NCBI GenBank assembly: GCA_947503835.1 | Contig: CANNFM010000016.1 | Span: forward strand, 1-64,000 | Source of the DNA: an uncultured Aquimarina sp. | GTDB lineage: Bacteria > Bacteroidota > Bacteroidia > Flavobacteriales > Flavobacteriaceae | Direction: 5' to 3' | Length of the DNA: 64,000 nt | In this document: piece after piece, positions 17,484 through 26,761 of the stretch | Numbering within the stretch: position 1 is the first letter of the stretch | Layout: every line of letters begins with the position of its first letter | Notes under the pieces: model-generated | The model's database searches: none | Told to the model about the DNA's origin: nothing | The model's input: only the letters and a program-made list of their open reading frames with translations | Position numbers and translations under genes: made by a program

Positions 17484-20261
17484 ATGGAAAAACTAACAAC
17501 TAACCCTAGATTTTTGCAAAAAACAATGGCCAAGATGGGAACGGCCTTTGCTTTTTGTATCTCGATTTTTCTCTTTTCTTCCTTTAGCTTTATAGAAGAA
17601 AATAAAATAGAAAAAGATTCTTTTGATGATTACCTTGAAGAAACACATGGCGAGTGCAGGCTTACAGTAGATGCGGGTAATGATGTATCTGTTTGTGATA
17701 ACAGCGATGTTACTTTAACCGCTAATGTGACTGGAGAGGCAGAATGCTGCGTGCAGTATGATATTGTAAATACTAAGCATTGCAAAAACAATAAAAGATA
17801 CGTTCTATGGTTATCAGACGGTAGAAATAAGGTAAGATATTATAGAGATGGTGGTTTATCATGGATAGAGAACTCCGATGGTACAGCAACCTTAAAAGGT
17901 AAGGTTAGAAATATCAGAAATAATAGAGATGTTTTATATGTAAATGTTACCTATTCAGGAAGAACAACAGATGCCCCTAGCGGTAGTCCGAAAAATCACT
18001 GGTGCAACTATGAGAATTCTCAGGGATGGGTATACTATACCAAAGTAAGAGGAACTATAAAAAAACGAAATAACTCATGGTCTTTTAATATTTCAGAAAG
18101 AGGACCAGCTTTTCAATTAGGTAAAGGGGCAAATATCACAGAAAAAAATAGAAGAAGATTAGGTGCTTCGGGATGGTTTAATACTACAGATAGTAGATAC
18201 AAAATTGGAGATTTCAACTTTAATCTAGGGTACTGTGAGGAAAAAACTAGCGAAGTTTCATATTTATGGTCTACAGGAGAAACTACTCAAACGATCACGG
18301 TTAACGAACCAGGAACATATACAGTAGAAGTACAAGATTGTGAAAACTGTGTTGCTACAAGTGAGGTAAATGTCGAAAAAATTAACCTGGAAGTTGATGC
18401 AGGAGAAGATCAGGAAGTATGTGAAGGTGATGAGATTACAATAACTGCAACAGTTTCTGGAGAGTCAGAATGTACAGATTGCATTGCTTACGGTATAGAA
18501 AATACATATCGTTGTGAGAGAGACTTATACTATGTACTTTGGTTAATAGATGATAGTCATGGTAATAATGATAACGACGACGATGACGATGATGACGATG
18601 ACGATGACGACGACGATGATGATGATGATGATGATGACCATAGAAATAGAGTAAGACGATTTAGAAATGTAGACTTAGTATGGCAAGAATTTGAAGACGG
18701 GACGGCAACTCTTAAAGGAACCGTTATAGAGAATAATAGCTCGCAAACTACTTTAGAAGTAGATGTTACGTATTCCGGAAGAACGGTACAGACTCCACCC
18801 GGAAGTCCAAAAGATCATTTCTGTCACGAAGAAAGTGCCGAAGGATGGGTGTATTACACTGGGGTAACAGGAACACTTACCCAAACAGATGGATCATGGT
18901 CATTTGATATTTCTAGAATGGGACCAGCTTTCCAGCTAGGAAATGGAGCTAACATTACCGAAGATGAAGTAGGTAAATACGGAGCATCGGGATGGTTCAA
19001 TACTACAGATAATAGGTATAAGAGAGGTGATTTTAATATCAACATAGGTGAATGTATCGATGTGGTAACCAGTAATGAAGTTACCTATTTATGGTCGACC
19101 GGAGAAACAACACCAAGCATAACCGTATCACCACAAGAAAATACTACGTATACCGTTACGGTAGAAGCTTGCTCTGGATGTACAGTTTCAGACTCTGTTG
19201 ATGTGATCTTAAGCGATCCGCCACAAGTAAATGCTGGCGAAGATCAGGATATCTGCAAAGGTGAAGAAATAACATTAATGGCTACAGTAGACGGTCAAGG
19301 AGAGTGCGAAGAGTGTGTTGAGTATGGAGTAGGTGATACAGATTATTGTAGAGGTAGACACCACCAGTTTGTCGTTTTTATCAATGACAATGGCACAAGG
19401 TTATGGATGAGAAATGTGGATTTAGTATGGAAAGAAAATGCAGATGGAACAGCGACCTTAAAAGGTAATGTTTTTGAGTATAATTCTACCAATACAACTT
19501 TTGTAGTTGATGCCGTTTTTTCAGGAAAAACTTCTCTCCCTCCAGAAGGGAGCCCCAAGGCAAATTTATGCCAAGGAGCTGATGCTTCGGGTTGGGTATA
19601 TTATACAGAAATAAGTGGTAGTGTTATCCAGGTCGATGGGTCGTTAAGTTATGATATATCGAGAAGAGGAGAAGCTTTTCAAGTAGGAGCAGGAGCAAAT
19701 ATCTTTGAATATACGGCCAATGTATTTGGTGGATCTGGATGGTTTAATCTAGAAGGCAATCCTACATCGTTTGGAGATTTTAATATCAATCTTGAATGTG
19801 TGAAATTTGAACCAAAAGGAATAGAATATCTTTGGTCAACAGGAGAAACAACTCAGGCGATTACAGTAGCTCCTGAAGAAGATACAACATATGAAGTAAC
19901 GATAACGGGCTGCACAGGTTGTGGAGAAGATACCGATACCATCGATGTAACAGTTATTAATTGTCAAGGTCGATCTAAATCTGATACAGCAATAGAGTCT
20001 ACTAAAGTGTATCCTACGTTATTAAGTCAGAGTAGTACATTGCATGTTGATCTTTATCTAAATGAAAATCAGGATGTCACTACCACTCTTTATGATCTTA
20101 CAGGTAGAGTAATAGGTTCAACAACAAAAAAATCTCTAAATAATAGTGCTAAGATCAATATTAACCTTAACCAATACAATGTACATGATGGAGTGTATAT
20201 TCTTAGAATTGTAGGTAATAACTGGGTTAAAACCGAAAGAATTGTAATTAGTAAAAGGTAA
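17484..20261 (+). CDS. T9SS-exported protein with three nested PKD-like repeats
   Basis: Predicted secreted or cell-surface protein of 925 residues. An N-terminal hydrophobic segment about 19-36 (TAFAFCISIFLFSSFSF) is the likely signal. Three homologous blocks begin near residues 62, 303 and 581. Each opens like a PKD/Ig-type domain (VDAGEDQ...C.G..TLTATV), is interrupted by an insert of about 170-190 residues (GTATLKG, SGRT, GSPK.H.C, WVYYT, RRGPAFQ.G.GAN, GWFN, GDFNIN), and resumes with YLWSTGETTQ.ITV. Residues 365-385 are all Asp. The C-terminus (about 841-925, VYPTLL then DGVYILRIVG) is a type-A T9SS sorting domain. The insert family is not known to me and the function is unknown. A paralogue follows. 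Confidence 0.88.
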   Translation: MEKLTTNPRFLQKTMAKMGTAFAFCISIFLFSSFSFIEENKIEKDSFDDYLEETHGECRLTVDAGNDVSVCDNSDVTLTANVTGEAECCVQYDIVNTKHCKNNKRYVLWLSDGRNKVRYYRDGGLSWIENSDGTATLKGKVRNIRNNRDVLYVNVTYSGRTTDAPSGSPKNHWCNYENSQGWVYYTKVRGTIKKRNNSWSFNISERGPAFQLGKGANITEKNRRRLGASGWFNTTDSRYKIGDFNFNLGYCEEKTSEVSYLWSTGETTQTITVNEPGTYTVEVQDCENCVATSEVNVEKINLEVDAGEDQEVCEGDEITITATVSGESECTDCIAYGIENTYRCERDLYYVLWLIDDSHGNNDNDDDDDDDDDDDDDDDDDDDDDHRNRVRRFRNVDLVWQEFEDGTATLKGTVIENNSSQTTLEVDVTYSGRTVQTPPGSPKDHFCHEESAEGWVYYTGVTGTLTQTDGSWSFDISRMGPAFQLGNGANITEDEVGKYGASGWFNTTDNRYKRGDFNINIGECIDVVTSNEVTYLWSTGETTPSITVSPQENTTYTVTVEACSGCTVSDSVDVILSDPPQVNAGEDQDICKGEEITLMATVDGQGECEECVEYGVGDTDYCRGRHHQFVVFINDNGTRLWMRNVDLVWKENADGTATLKGNVFEYNSTNTTFVVDAVFSGKTSLPPEGSPKANLCQGADASGWVYYTEISGSVIQVDGSLSYDISRRGEAFQVGAGANIFEYTANVFGGSGWFNLEGNPTSFGDFNINLECVKFEPKGIEYLWSTGETTQAITVAPEEDTTYEVTITGCTGCGEDTDTIDVTVINCQGRSKSDTAIESTKVYPTLLSQSSTLHVDLYLNENQDVTTTLYDLTGRVIGSTTKKSLNNSAKININLNQYNVHDGVYILRIVGNNWVKTERIVISKR
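18576..18638 (+). repeat. GAY trinucleotide microsatellite (21 Asp codons)
   Basis: 21 consecutive GAC/GAT codons. The last third is nearly pure GAT. It lies in the second repeat block of the T9SS protein at a loop that is short in the other copies and in the paralogue. The Asp run could bind Ca2+, which is inference only. Confidence 0.95.
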
Positions 20262-20287
20262 TTACGATACTTAAATCTATAAATGCT

Positions 20288-20325
20288 AAAAGCCTGTCGT
20301 TACGACAGGCTTTTCATTTTTTAAA
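20288..20325 (+). terminator. Strong intrinsic terminator
   Basis: Perfect 12-bp stem (AAAAGCCTGTCG at 20288-20299, CGACAGGCTTTT at 20303-20314) with a 3-base loop and T-rich tail, 26 bp after the stop of the first repeat-protein gene. Confidence 0.92.
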
Positions 20326-20762
20326 TCACTTTATTCTTTTTCTATACAAGAAGATCATCGTCTAAAAGGATGCACATCACTCCAATGTAATTAAAACTAA
20401 AGGGTTGGTAAAAGTAGGTGTAAGAAAGCTTGTTTCTGTGTAAGATAATTGCTTAAAAAATGTATTTCATAGATGATTTTTTGACATTCAACGTTTTTAT
20501 TGTTGTTTGTTGTTGATCTTCAACGGTTAATACATATTTTAGCAGTCCAAAACTTAACCTAAACAACCTTAATATGTTATGAAATATTTCTTCACACTTT
20601 ATTAAATCATAAGAAAAGGCTTTTTACTATTTAGGTAGTACAATATCAGGTGTATACTTCGATATTAGGCGCTTAACTAAAATAGTTTCTTATACAATTA
20701 TAAAACCTAAAATAAATTAATAAACAAATTCATTTTTTTTGAATTATTAAATCAACTGTCAA
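20326..20762. other. Long gene-free leader between the two paralogues
   Basis: 437 bp without a plausible gene, AT-rich. The terminator before it means the second paralogue must have its own promoter here. I could not place it with confidence. Confidence 0.4.
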
Positions 20763-22922
20763 ATGTTAAAAATTACACGTAAAATCAATGGATATAACCT
20801 AAAGCCGATGAGGACTAGTATCCCATCTATGCTTTTAGGCTATACACTAATGACCGTTTTTATTTTTGCTACTAGTTTTACTATGGTAGCTAATGAAAAC
20901 ACTGATGTTTCTTCGACAAATCAACCTACAGTTATTGATGATACAAGTTGTATGTTGTCGGTAGATGCAGGCGATGATGTAGAATTTTGTGGTACTAATG
21001 AAATAACACTTACTGCAACAGTATCTGGACAATCAGAATGTGTTGATTGCACAGGAGTGTATGGAGTAGAAAACACAGATTTATGTAATAAAAACCAAAA
21101 TTATGTCCTTTGGCTTACAGGGGGGAGGTTTTTCTCTAATGTAGATCTTGAATGGAAAGAATTCGCTGATGGGACTGCTACATTAACAGGAACTGTTTTT
21201 GATTATACAAGTACACAAACTACTTACGAAGTAGATGCTACTTTTTCAGGCAGAACAGTAAATACACCGGCCAATAGCCCTAAAAATCATGAGTGTAACA
21301 ATGAAGACTCTAGTGGTTGGATATATTATACAGAATTTACAGGAACAATAACAAGTACTGATGGGACTTGGTCTACAGAGCTTACTAGAAGAGGTCCGGC
21401 TTTTCAAATAGGTAACGGAGCTAATGTCACAGAAACTCAGCAAGGAAAATATGGTGCTTGTGGATGGTTTGATACAACAGACAACGAATGTAGTGTAGGT
21501 GATTTTAATATCAATATAGGGGATTGTGTTACAACCTCTACCAATGAAGTTACTTACCTTTGGTCAACCGGAGAAACGACACCAAGTATAACAGTGTCTC
21601 CTCAAGAAAATACGTCATATACAGTTACAGTAAAAGATTGTGAAGATTGTGAGGCTACAGATTCTGTAAACGTTATAATTAAAGATGGTCCTCAAGTAGA
21701 TGCAGGAGAAGATCAGGAAATCTGTAAAGGAGAAGAAGCAACGCTAATGGCAACAGTAACGGGAGAAGGAGATTGCAAGGAATGTGTTGATTATGCCGTA
21801 GGTAATACAGATTATTGTAGAGGTAGACAACACCAATTTGTGGTGTTTATCAATGACAATGGAACAAGGTTATGGATGAGAAATGAAGGCCTTGTGTGGA
21901 AAGAAAATGCTGATGGAACGGCTACACTAAAAGGTAATGTTTTCGAATATAATTCTACCAATACAACCTTTGTTGTAGATGCAGTTTTTTCAGGAAAAAC
22001 CTCTACGCCTCCAGCAGGAAGCCCTAAGGCAAATGTATGCCAAGCAGCAGATGCTACCGATTGGGTATATTATACTGAAATAAGTGGTACGGTGACCCAG
22101 GTTGATGGTTCATTAAGCTATGATATATCGAGAAGAGGAGAGGCTTTTCAAGTAGGAGCAGGAGCTAATATTTTTGAAAATACAGCCAATGTATTTGGTG
22201 CATCAGGATGGTTTAATTTAGAAGGAAACCCTGATTCGTTTGGGGATTTCAATATTAATCTTGAATGTGTGAAATTTGAGCCAAAAGGAATAGAATATCT
22301 TTGGTCAACCGGAGAAACTACTCAATCAATTACAGTATCACCAGAAGTAAATACAACATATTCTGTTACCGTAAATGGTTGTAACGATTGTGGCGAAGCT
22401 ACAGACGAAGTGGTAGTTTCTGTTTCGGATGGCTTAGCACTTGATCTTGGAGCTGATGAATCAGTTTGTATAGGAACAATATTAACCTTCACTTCTCCTA
22501 TTGAAGCCGATTCATACCTTTGGTCTACAGGAGAAACGACCAGATCTATCGAAATACTTGCTATAGAACCTACTACATATACATTAGAAATCACCAAAGG
22601 TAATTGTACGGGTATGGATGATATATTTGTTGATATTCGTTTCTGCGAAGGTAGAGGAGCTACAAGTGTTTATCCTACGGTCTTAAAATCATCAGACAAC
22701 TTATCACTAATGATGAACTCTGAGAATGCTCAAGAAGTTAAGATTTCGATCCATGATTTATCTGGGGTAGCTGTTGGGCCTGTGATTGTTGAAAATATGC
22801 AAAAAGGTGCAGGTATGATAAATGTTAATCTTGCTCAATTTTCAGAACTATCTTCAGGAATGTATGTGGTTATGATTGTTGGAGAAAAGGAAAATATTGC
22901 ACGCAAAATAATTATAGAATAA
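20763..22922 (+). CDS. T9SS-exported PKD-like repeat protein, paralogue
   Basis: Predicted secreted protein of 719 residues. A signal-like hydrophobic segment spans about 22-42 (MLLGYTLMTVFIFATSF). A second ATG at residue 16 is a possible shorter start. Two nested blocks begin near residues 65 and 311, built like those of the preceding gene. A short uninterrupted PKD-like domain lies near 560-630 (DLGADESVC...YLWSTGETTRSIEI). The T9SS sorting domain covers about 637-719 (VYPTVL, SGMYVVMIVGE). Block 2 is nearly identical to block 3 of the upstream paralogue, closer than blocks within either protein. It has no Asp run. Function unknown. Confidence 0.88.
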   Translation: MLKITRKINGYNLKPMRTSIPSMLLGYTLMTVFIFATSFTMVANENTDVSSTNQPTVIDDTSCMLSVDAGDDVEFCGTNEITLTATVSGQSECVDCTGVYGVENTDLCNKNQNYVLWLTGGRFFSNVDLEWKEFADGTATLTGTVFDYTSTQTTYEVDATFSGRTVNTPANSPKNHECNNEDSSGWIYYTEFTGTITSTDGTWSTELTRRGPAFQIGNGANVTETQQGKYGACGWFDTTDNECSVGDFNINIGDCVTTSTNEVTYLWSTGETTPSITVSPQENTSYTVTVKDCEDCEATDSVNVIIKDGPQVDAGEDQEICKGEEATLMATVTGEGDCKECVDYAVGNTDYCRGRQHQFVVFINDNGTRLWMRNEGLVWKENADGTATLKGNVFEYNSTNTTFVVDAVFSGKTSTPPAGSPKANVCQAADATDWVYYTEISGTVTQVDGSLSYDISRRGEAFQVGAGANIFENTANVFGASGWFNLEGNPDSFGDFNINLECVKFEPKGIEYLWSTGETTQSITVSPEVNTTYSVTVNGCNDCGEATDEVVVSVSDGLALDLGADESVCIGTILTFTSPIEADSYLWSTGETTRSIEILAIEPTTYTLEITKGNCTGMDDIFVDIRFCEGRGATSVYPTVLKSSDNLSLMMNSENAQEVKISIHDLSGVAVGPVIVENMQKGAGMINVNLAQFSELSSGMYVVMIVGEKENIARKIIIE

Positions 22923-22945
22923 TAATTTATTCATAAAAGTTTTTT

Positions 22946-22980
22946 AAACCCCTGCCCGTAATGGTGGGGGTTTATTTTTT
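22946..22980 (+). terminator. Intrinsic terminator of the second paralogue
   Basis: AAACCCC (22946-22952) pairs with GGGGTTT (22967-22973), followed by a T-rich tail, 24 bp after the stop. Confidence 0.8.
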
Positions 22981-22988
22981 TAGAATGA

Positions 22989-23120
22989 TTGAGAGATGTA
23001 GTAGCTATTTCTCCAGAAGGCTTAACTGTAGTTAAGGCTTCAGATAGTCCAACAGGAAATAACCTTGTAATTGTAACCCATGAAGTGTCAAATACAGTCG
23101 CTATTTATGAGGCTAAATAA
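22989..23120 (+). pseudogene. C-terminal remnant of a choice-of-anchor I-like protein
   Basis: An open stretch with no start codon reads ISPEGLTVVKASDSPTGNN and ends VTHEVSNTVAIYEAK before TAA at 23118. This matches the end of the choice-of-anchor I / alkaline-phosphatase-like propeller family (PEG..., SPTG, L.V..EVS.T..IYE). An in-frame stop at 22986 closes it upstream and a terminator of the previous gene precedes it, so only about 43 codons are left of a much larger gene. Assignment is from memory of the family pattern. Confidence 0.6.
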
Positions 23121-23219
23121 CATCCATAAAAACTTTGTTGTTTTACAGTAACCAACTTAGACCAAATACTTGGTATCTTTGGGATAAGTAATTATTTCAC
23201 TGACTGACTATCAATTATG

Positions 23220-23270
23220 AAAAGTTCCATAGGCCTGAAACATTGGCCTTTGGACTTTTTATTTTTTTAA
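23220..23270 (+). terminator. Terminator-like hairpin after the remnant
   Basis: An imperfect stem (AAAAGTTCCATAGGCC with GGCCTTTGGACTTTT) is followed by a long T-run. It would have ended the gene whose tail remains just upstream. Confidence 0.75.
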
Positions 23271-23316
23271 CCCCACACTAGTCCGATATAAGCAAAACAT
23301 TTCTACATTTATAGTA

Positions 23317-23343
23317 TTGCTGAAATAAAAAAGGCTAATTTTG
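23317..23343 (+). promoter_or_regulatory. Promoter of der
   Basis: TTG at 23317-23319, a 16-bp spacer, then TAATTTTG at 23336-23343, matching the Bacteroidota -33/-7 pattern. It lies 23 bp before the der ATG. Confidence 0.6.
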
Positions 23344-23366
23344 CACAAAATTTAGAATACATCCCA

Positions 23367-24674
23367 ATGAGTAGTATAGTGGCAATTGTAGGGCGACCTA
23401 ATGTCGGAAAGTCAACTTTCTTTAATCGTTTAATTCAAAGAAGAGAGGCAATAGTAGATGCAGTAAGTGGTGTTACACGTGATCGTCATTACGGAAAAAG
23501 TGACTGGAATGGCGTAGAATTCTCTTTGATTGATACAGGAGGATATGTGGTAGGAAGCGACGATATTTTTGAAGCAGAAATAGATAAACAGGTAGAATTA
23601 GCAATCGACGAAGCCGATGCCATTATCTTTATGGTGGATGTAGAATCTGGTGTCACAGGAATGGATGAAGATGTTGCTAACCTACTTCGCAAAGTTGATA
23701 AACCTGTCTTTTTAGCTATAAATAAGGTGGATAATGGCCAGAGAGCTACTGATGCTGTTGAATTTTATAGTTTAGGCCTTGGTGAATATTATACTATTGC
23801 TAGTATTAATGGAAGCGGTACAGGTGAACTTTTAGATGCATTGGTTGAAGCATTACCAGAGCAAGAAGAACAGGAAGAAGATGAATTACCTAGATTTGCA
23901 GTAGTCGGAAGGCCAAATGCAGGAAAATCATCTTTTATCAATGCACTAATTGGTGAAGACAGATATATTGTAACCGATATTGCAGGAACCACTCGGGATG
24001 CAATTGATACAAAATATAACCGTTTCGGGTTCGAATTTAATTTAGTAGATACTGCTGGGATTCGAAGAAAATCAAAAGTAAAAGAAGACTTAGAATTTTA
24101 TTCGGTGATGAGATCTGTTCGTGCTATCGAACATTGTGATGTTTGTCTTTTAGTGCTTGATGCCACCAGAGGTTTCGACGGACAGGTACAAAATATATTT
24201 TGGCTAGCAGAACGCAACCGAAAAGGTATTGTGATCTTGGTAAACAAGTGGGACCTTATCGAGGATAAAGAAAGTAATACCCTAAAAGACTTCGAAAAGT
24301 ATATTCGCCAGCAAATAGAACCATTTACAGATGTTCCTGTGGTCTTTATATCTGCATTAACCAAACAGCGCTTATTTAAAGCAATGGAAACTGCAGTAGA
24401 AGTATATAAAAACAGATCTAAAAAGATCAAAACAAGTGAACTCAACGATATTCTATTGCCTATTATTGAGAGAAACCCACCACCTGCATATAAAGGCAAG
24501 TATGTAAAAATAAAATATATCACACAACTGCCAACACCACAGCCGCAGTTTGCTTTTTTCTGTAATTTACCACAGTATATTAGAGATCCTTATAAACGTT
24601 ATATAGAAAATCAATTACGTAAAGAATTTGACTTTAACGGAGTACCGGTTTCAGTATATTTTAGGAAGAAGTAA
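23367..24674 (+). CDS. der: Ribosome-biogenesis GTPase Der (EngA)
   Basis: Tandem-GTPase protein of 435 residues needed for 50S assembly. GTPase domain 1: GRPNVGKST, DTGG, NKVD. GTPase domain 2: GRPNAGKSS, DTAGIRRKSKV, NKWD. The C-terminal KH-like domain (about 355-435) ends in FDFNGVPVSVYFRKK. Full length with all motifs intact. It has its own promoter and is followed by a heptamer repeat. Confidence 0.97.
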   Translation: MSSIVAIVGRPNVGKSTFFNRLIQRREAIVDAVSGVTRDRHYGKSDWNGVEFSLIDTGGYVVGSDDIFEAEIDKQVELAIDEADAIIFMVDVESGVTGMDEDVANLLRKVDKPVFLAINKVDNGQRATDAVEFYSLGLGEYYTIASINGSGTGELLDALVEALPEQEEQEEDELPRFAVVGRPNAGKSSFINALIGEDRYIVTDIAGTTRDAIDTKYNRFGFEFNLVDTAGIRRKSKVKEDLEFYSVMRSVRAIEHCDVCLLVLDATRGFDGQVQNIFWLAERNRKGIVILVNKWDLIEDKESNTLKDFEKYIRQQIEPFTDVPVVFISALTKQRLFKAMETAVEVYKNRSKKIKTSELNDILLPIIERNPPPAYKGKYVKIKYITQLPTPQPQFAFFCNLPQYIRDPYKRYIENQLRKEFDFNGVPVSVYFRKK

Positions 24675-24678
24675 GTTT

Positions 24679-24713
24679 GGTTTAAGGTTTAAGGTTTAAG
24701 GTTTGAGGTTTGA
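24679..24713. repeat. Heptamer tandem repeat (GGTTTAA/GGTTTGA)
   Basis: Five consecutive 7-bp units directly after der. The same 7-bp periodicity, with other unit sequences, recurs in gaps of the paa cluster. Confidence 0.85.
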
Positions 24714-24782
24714 GAAATAACTCTATAGTCTAGATTAAAGAGGGAAAATCTGAAATTTGGAGCAGGAAATCAAGAACTAATT

Positions 24783-25577
24783 CTACCAACTCCCGCCAGC
24801 ACCGCCACCGCCAAATCCACCACCACCGAAGCCACCACCAAATCCGCCGCCTGATGATCCACCTCCAAAACTGCCGCCTCCATAGCTGCCACGTCCCATA
24901 TTACTTAAGATAATAACGTCAAGAAGGCTACCACTTCGGGATCTATTTCCTCGATTTCCTCTACCATCGTTATTATGATTGCTCTTAGAAAATGCTTTAA
25001 TAATGATGATAAAGAAGATTAACAATAAAACCAATTGCCCAATTGGGATATCCTTTTTCTTCTTTCCAGGTCCTTTAAAAGTACCTTCGAGCACCTGAAA
25101 AATTGCAATAGCCCCTTTGTCTAATCCGGTATAAAAATTACCCTTTTTGAACTCTGGGGTGATAATTTGATCAATAATCGTTTTTGAGGTAAAATCAGTT
25201 AATTTTTCTTCAACCCCATAACCCGTGGCAATCCATATTTTGCGATCATTTTTTGATACAAGGATGAAAACACCATTGTCTTCTTTTTTTTGTCCTATTC
25301 CCCATTCATGGGCCCATTCTGCAGCATATAAACCGATATTCTCACCTTGTAAAGAAGTAATAGTAGCAACAACGATCTGTGTAGAGGTTGTAGTATCGGC
25401 ATATCGAATTAATTTTTGCTCAAGACGTTTAGCTTCAGAAATCGAAAGCATATTTGCTTCATCATAAACAGAAGTTTGTAGTTTAGGTTTGGTAGGAATT
25501 TTTCTTTGTCCATGTGCAGTTGAAAACATTCCAAAGATGAAAATAATAGATAATATGATCCGTTTAATAGCTTTCAT
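24783..25577 (-). CDS. TPM-domain membrane protein with Gly-rich tail
   Basis: YgcG-type protein of 264 residues. Signal peptide about 1-23 (IILSIIFIFGMFSTAHG). The TPM domain spans about 33-165 (YDEANMLS, TTSTQIVVATI, DNGVFILVSKNDRKIWIATGYG). One membrane helix about 178-194 (IGQLVLLLIFFIIIIKAF) precedes a C-terminal tail dominated by Gly and Ser, ending GGAGGSW. It starts directly after the stop of the next TPM gene in a tight minus-strand operon with LemA. In this family the LemA-TPM pairing is conserved, but the biochemical role is not settled. Confidence 0.92.
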   Translation of the reverse strand: MKAIKRIILSIIFIFGMFSTAHGQRKIPTKPKLQTSVYDEANMLSISEAKRLEQKLIRYADTTTSTQIVVATITSLQGENIGLYAAEWAHEWGIGQKKEDNGVFILVSKNDRKIWIATGYGVEEKLTDFTSKTIIDQIITPEFKKGNFYTGLDKGAIAIFQVLEGTFKGPGKKKKDIPIGQLVLLLIFFIIIIKAFSKSNHNNDGRGNRGNRSRSGSLLDVIILSNMGRGSYGGGSFGGGSSGGGFGGGFGGGGFGGGGAGGSW

Positions 25578-26015
25578 TTATCCTTTAGATATTTCGTCAG
25601 AGAGTTCATTAGTATCACTATGGTCCCAAGGAAAATGTTTTTGCAATTGTTCTCCTGCAAGAAGAATACCATCCACCAATCCCTGTGTAAAATCCCCTTC
25701 TTTAAACTTATTTATAATGCTGTCACGAGTACTTTTCCAAAAATCTGAGGCAACTACTTCATTGATGCCTTGATCACCGTATATCGCAAAACGATGATCT
25801 TCAACAGCAACATAAATTAATACTCCGTTGCGCTGTATAGTAGTATCCATTTTAAGCCAATGGAAAACTTCGGCTGCTCTTTCTAAAACATCTAGCTCAG
25901 TATGTTTTTCTATGTGAATACGAATTTCTCCTGAGGTAGTTTTTTCTGCGCGTCTGATCGCGGCAACTAATTGTTGTTCTTGCTCAGCGGTAAGAAAATC
26001 TTCTACTTTAGACAT
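25578..26015 (-). CDS. TPM-domain protein
   Basis: Protein of 145 residues, nearly all TPM domain (KTTSGEIRIHIEKH, NGVLIYVAVEDHRFAIYGDQGIN, FKEGDFTQGLVDGI). No signal peptide or membrane helix, unlike its neighbour, so it is probably cytoplasmic or peripheral. It abuts the downstream TPM gene with no gap and follows LemA. Confidence 0.9.
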   Translation of the reverse strand: MSKVEDFLTAEQEQQLVAAIRRAEKTTSGEIRIHIEKHTELDVLERAAEVFHWLKMDTTIQRNGVLIYVAVEDHRFAIYGDQGINEVVASDFWKSTRDSIINKFKEGDFTQGLVDGILLAGEQLQKHFPWDHSDTNELSDEISKG

Positions 26016-26071
26016 TTAGCGAAACTTTATTTTGAAAATTCACTAAAGTGAAGTGTTCAAAATGATTAATT

Positions 26072-26103
26072 GAACAAATCCCACTGAAGAGCGGGATCTG
26101 TTC
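26072..26103 (-). other. Hairpin in the lemA-TPM gap
   Basis: GAACAAATCCC and GGGATCTGTTC pair with one mismatch around a 10-base loop. No T-run follows on the minus strand, so it is more likely an mRNA processing or stability element than a terminator. Confidence 0.5.
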
Positions 26104-26125
26104 TAATATCTATTATTTTATGTGT

Positions 26126-26728
26126 TTACTTAAATTCAAAATCTACATCAGGTGCTTTTTCTGCTCCTTCATCGGCTTCAAACCTGGTCATTTTTTCAAA
26201 ATCTCCAAGAATGTTTAATATGATGTTGTTTGGAAATTTTCTAAGGTATTTATTATAAGACCCAACCGATTCGTTATAACGATTGCGCTCTACATTAATT
26301 CTATTTTCTGTGCCCTCTAATTGTGTTTGCAGGTTTAGGAAGTTTTGATTGGCCTTTAGGTCTGGATAACGCTCTACAGTTACTAATAATCTGGATAACG
26401 CAGAGGTAAGTCCGCTTTGTGCTTGTTGAAATTGCGCCATTTGATCAGGAGTGATATTGCTAGGGTCAATGTTTATCGAAGTAGCTTTAGAACGAGCTTC
26501 TATAACTTCTTTTAAGGTTGATCGCTCAAAATCTGCTGCTCCCTGCACTGTTTTTACCAGGTTTCCAATAAGATCACTACGTCTTTGATAAGCACTTTCG
26601 ACATTAGACCATGCAGTTATGGCATCTTCTTGAAGTGTGATTGCTTGATTATATCTGCCCGCTGATAACATATATAAAACACCTACAATTACTACAATTA
26701 CAAGTATAGGGATTAAAAGCTTTTTCAT
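26126..26728 (-). CDS. LemA family protein
   Basis: Protein of 200 residues. A membrane-anchoring N-terminus (LLIPILVIVVIVGVLYML) is followed by a long helical LemA domain (YNQAITLQEDAITAWSNVESAYQRR, LIGNLVKTVQGAADFE, YPDLKANQNFLNLQTQLEGTENRI). The bulk is expected outside the cytoplasm or at its face. It belongs to the operon that runs from the M23 peptidase to two TPM proteins. Function unknown. Confidence 0.94.
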   Translation of the reverse strand: MKKLLIPILVIVVIVGVLYMLSAGRYNQAITLQEDAITAWSNVESAYQRRSDLIGNLVKTVQGAADFERSTLKEVIEARSKATSINIDPSNITPDQMAQFQQAQSGLTSALSRLLVTVERYPDLKANQNFLNLQTQLEGTENRINVERNRYNESVGSYNKYLRKFPNNIILNILGDFEKMTRFEADEGAEKAPDVDFEFK

Positions 26729-26761
26729 AATGAAATTATATTATAAATACCCGATATGGGT

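Noticed and set aside
24098..24523. Long minus-strand frame inside der
   Set aside because: An antisense shadow of the conserved GTPase gene.
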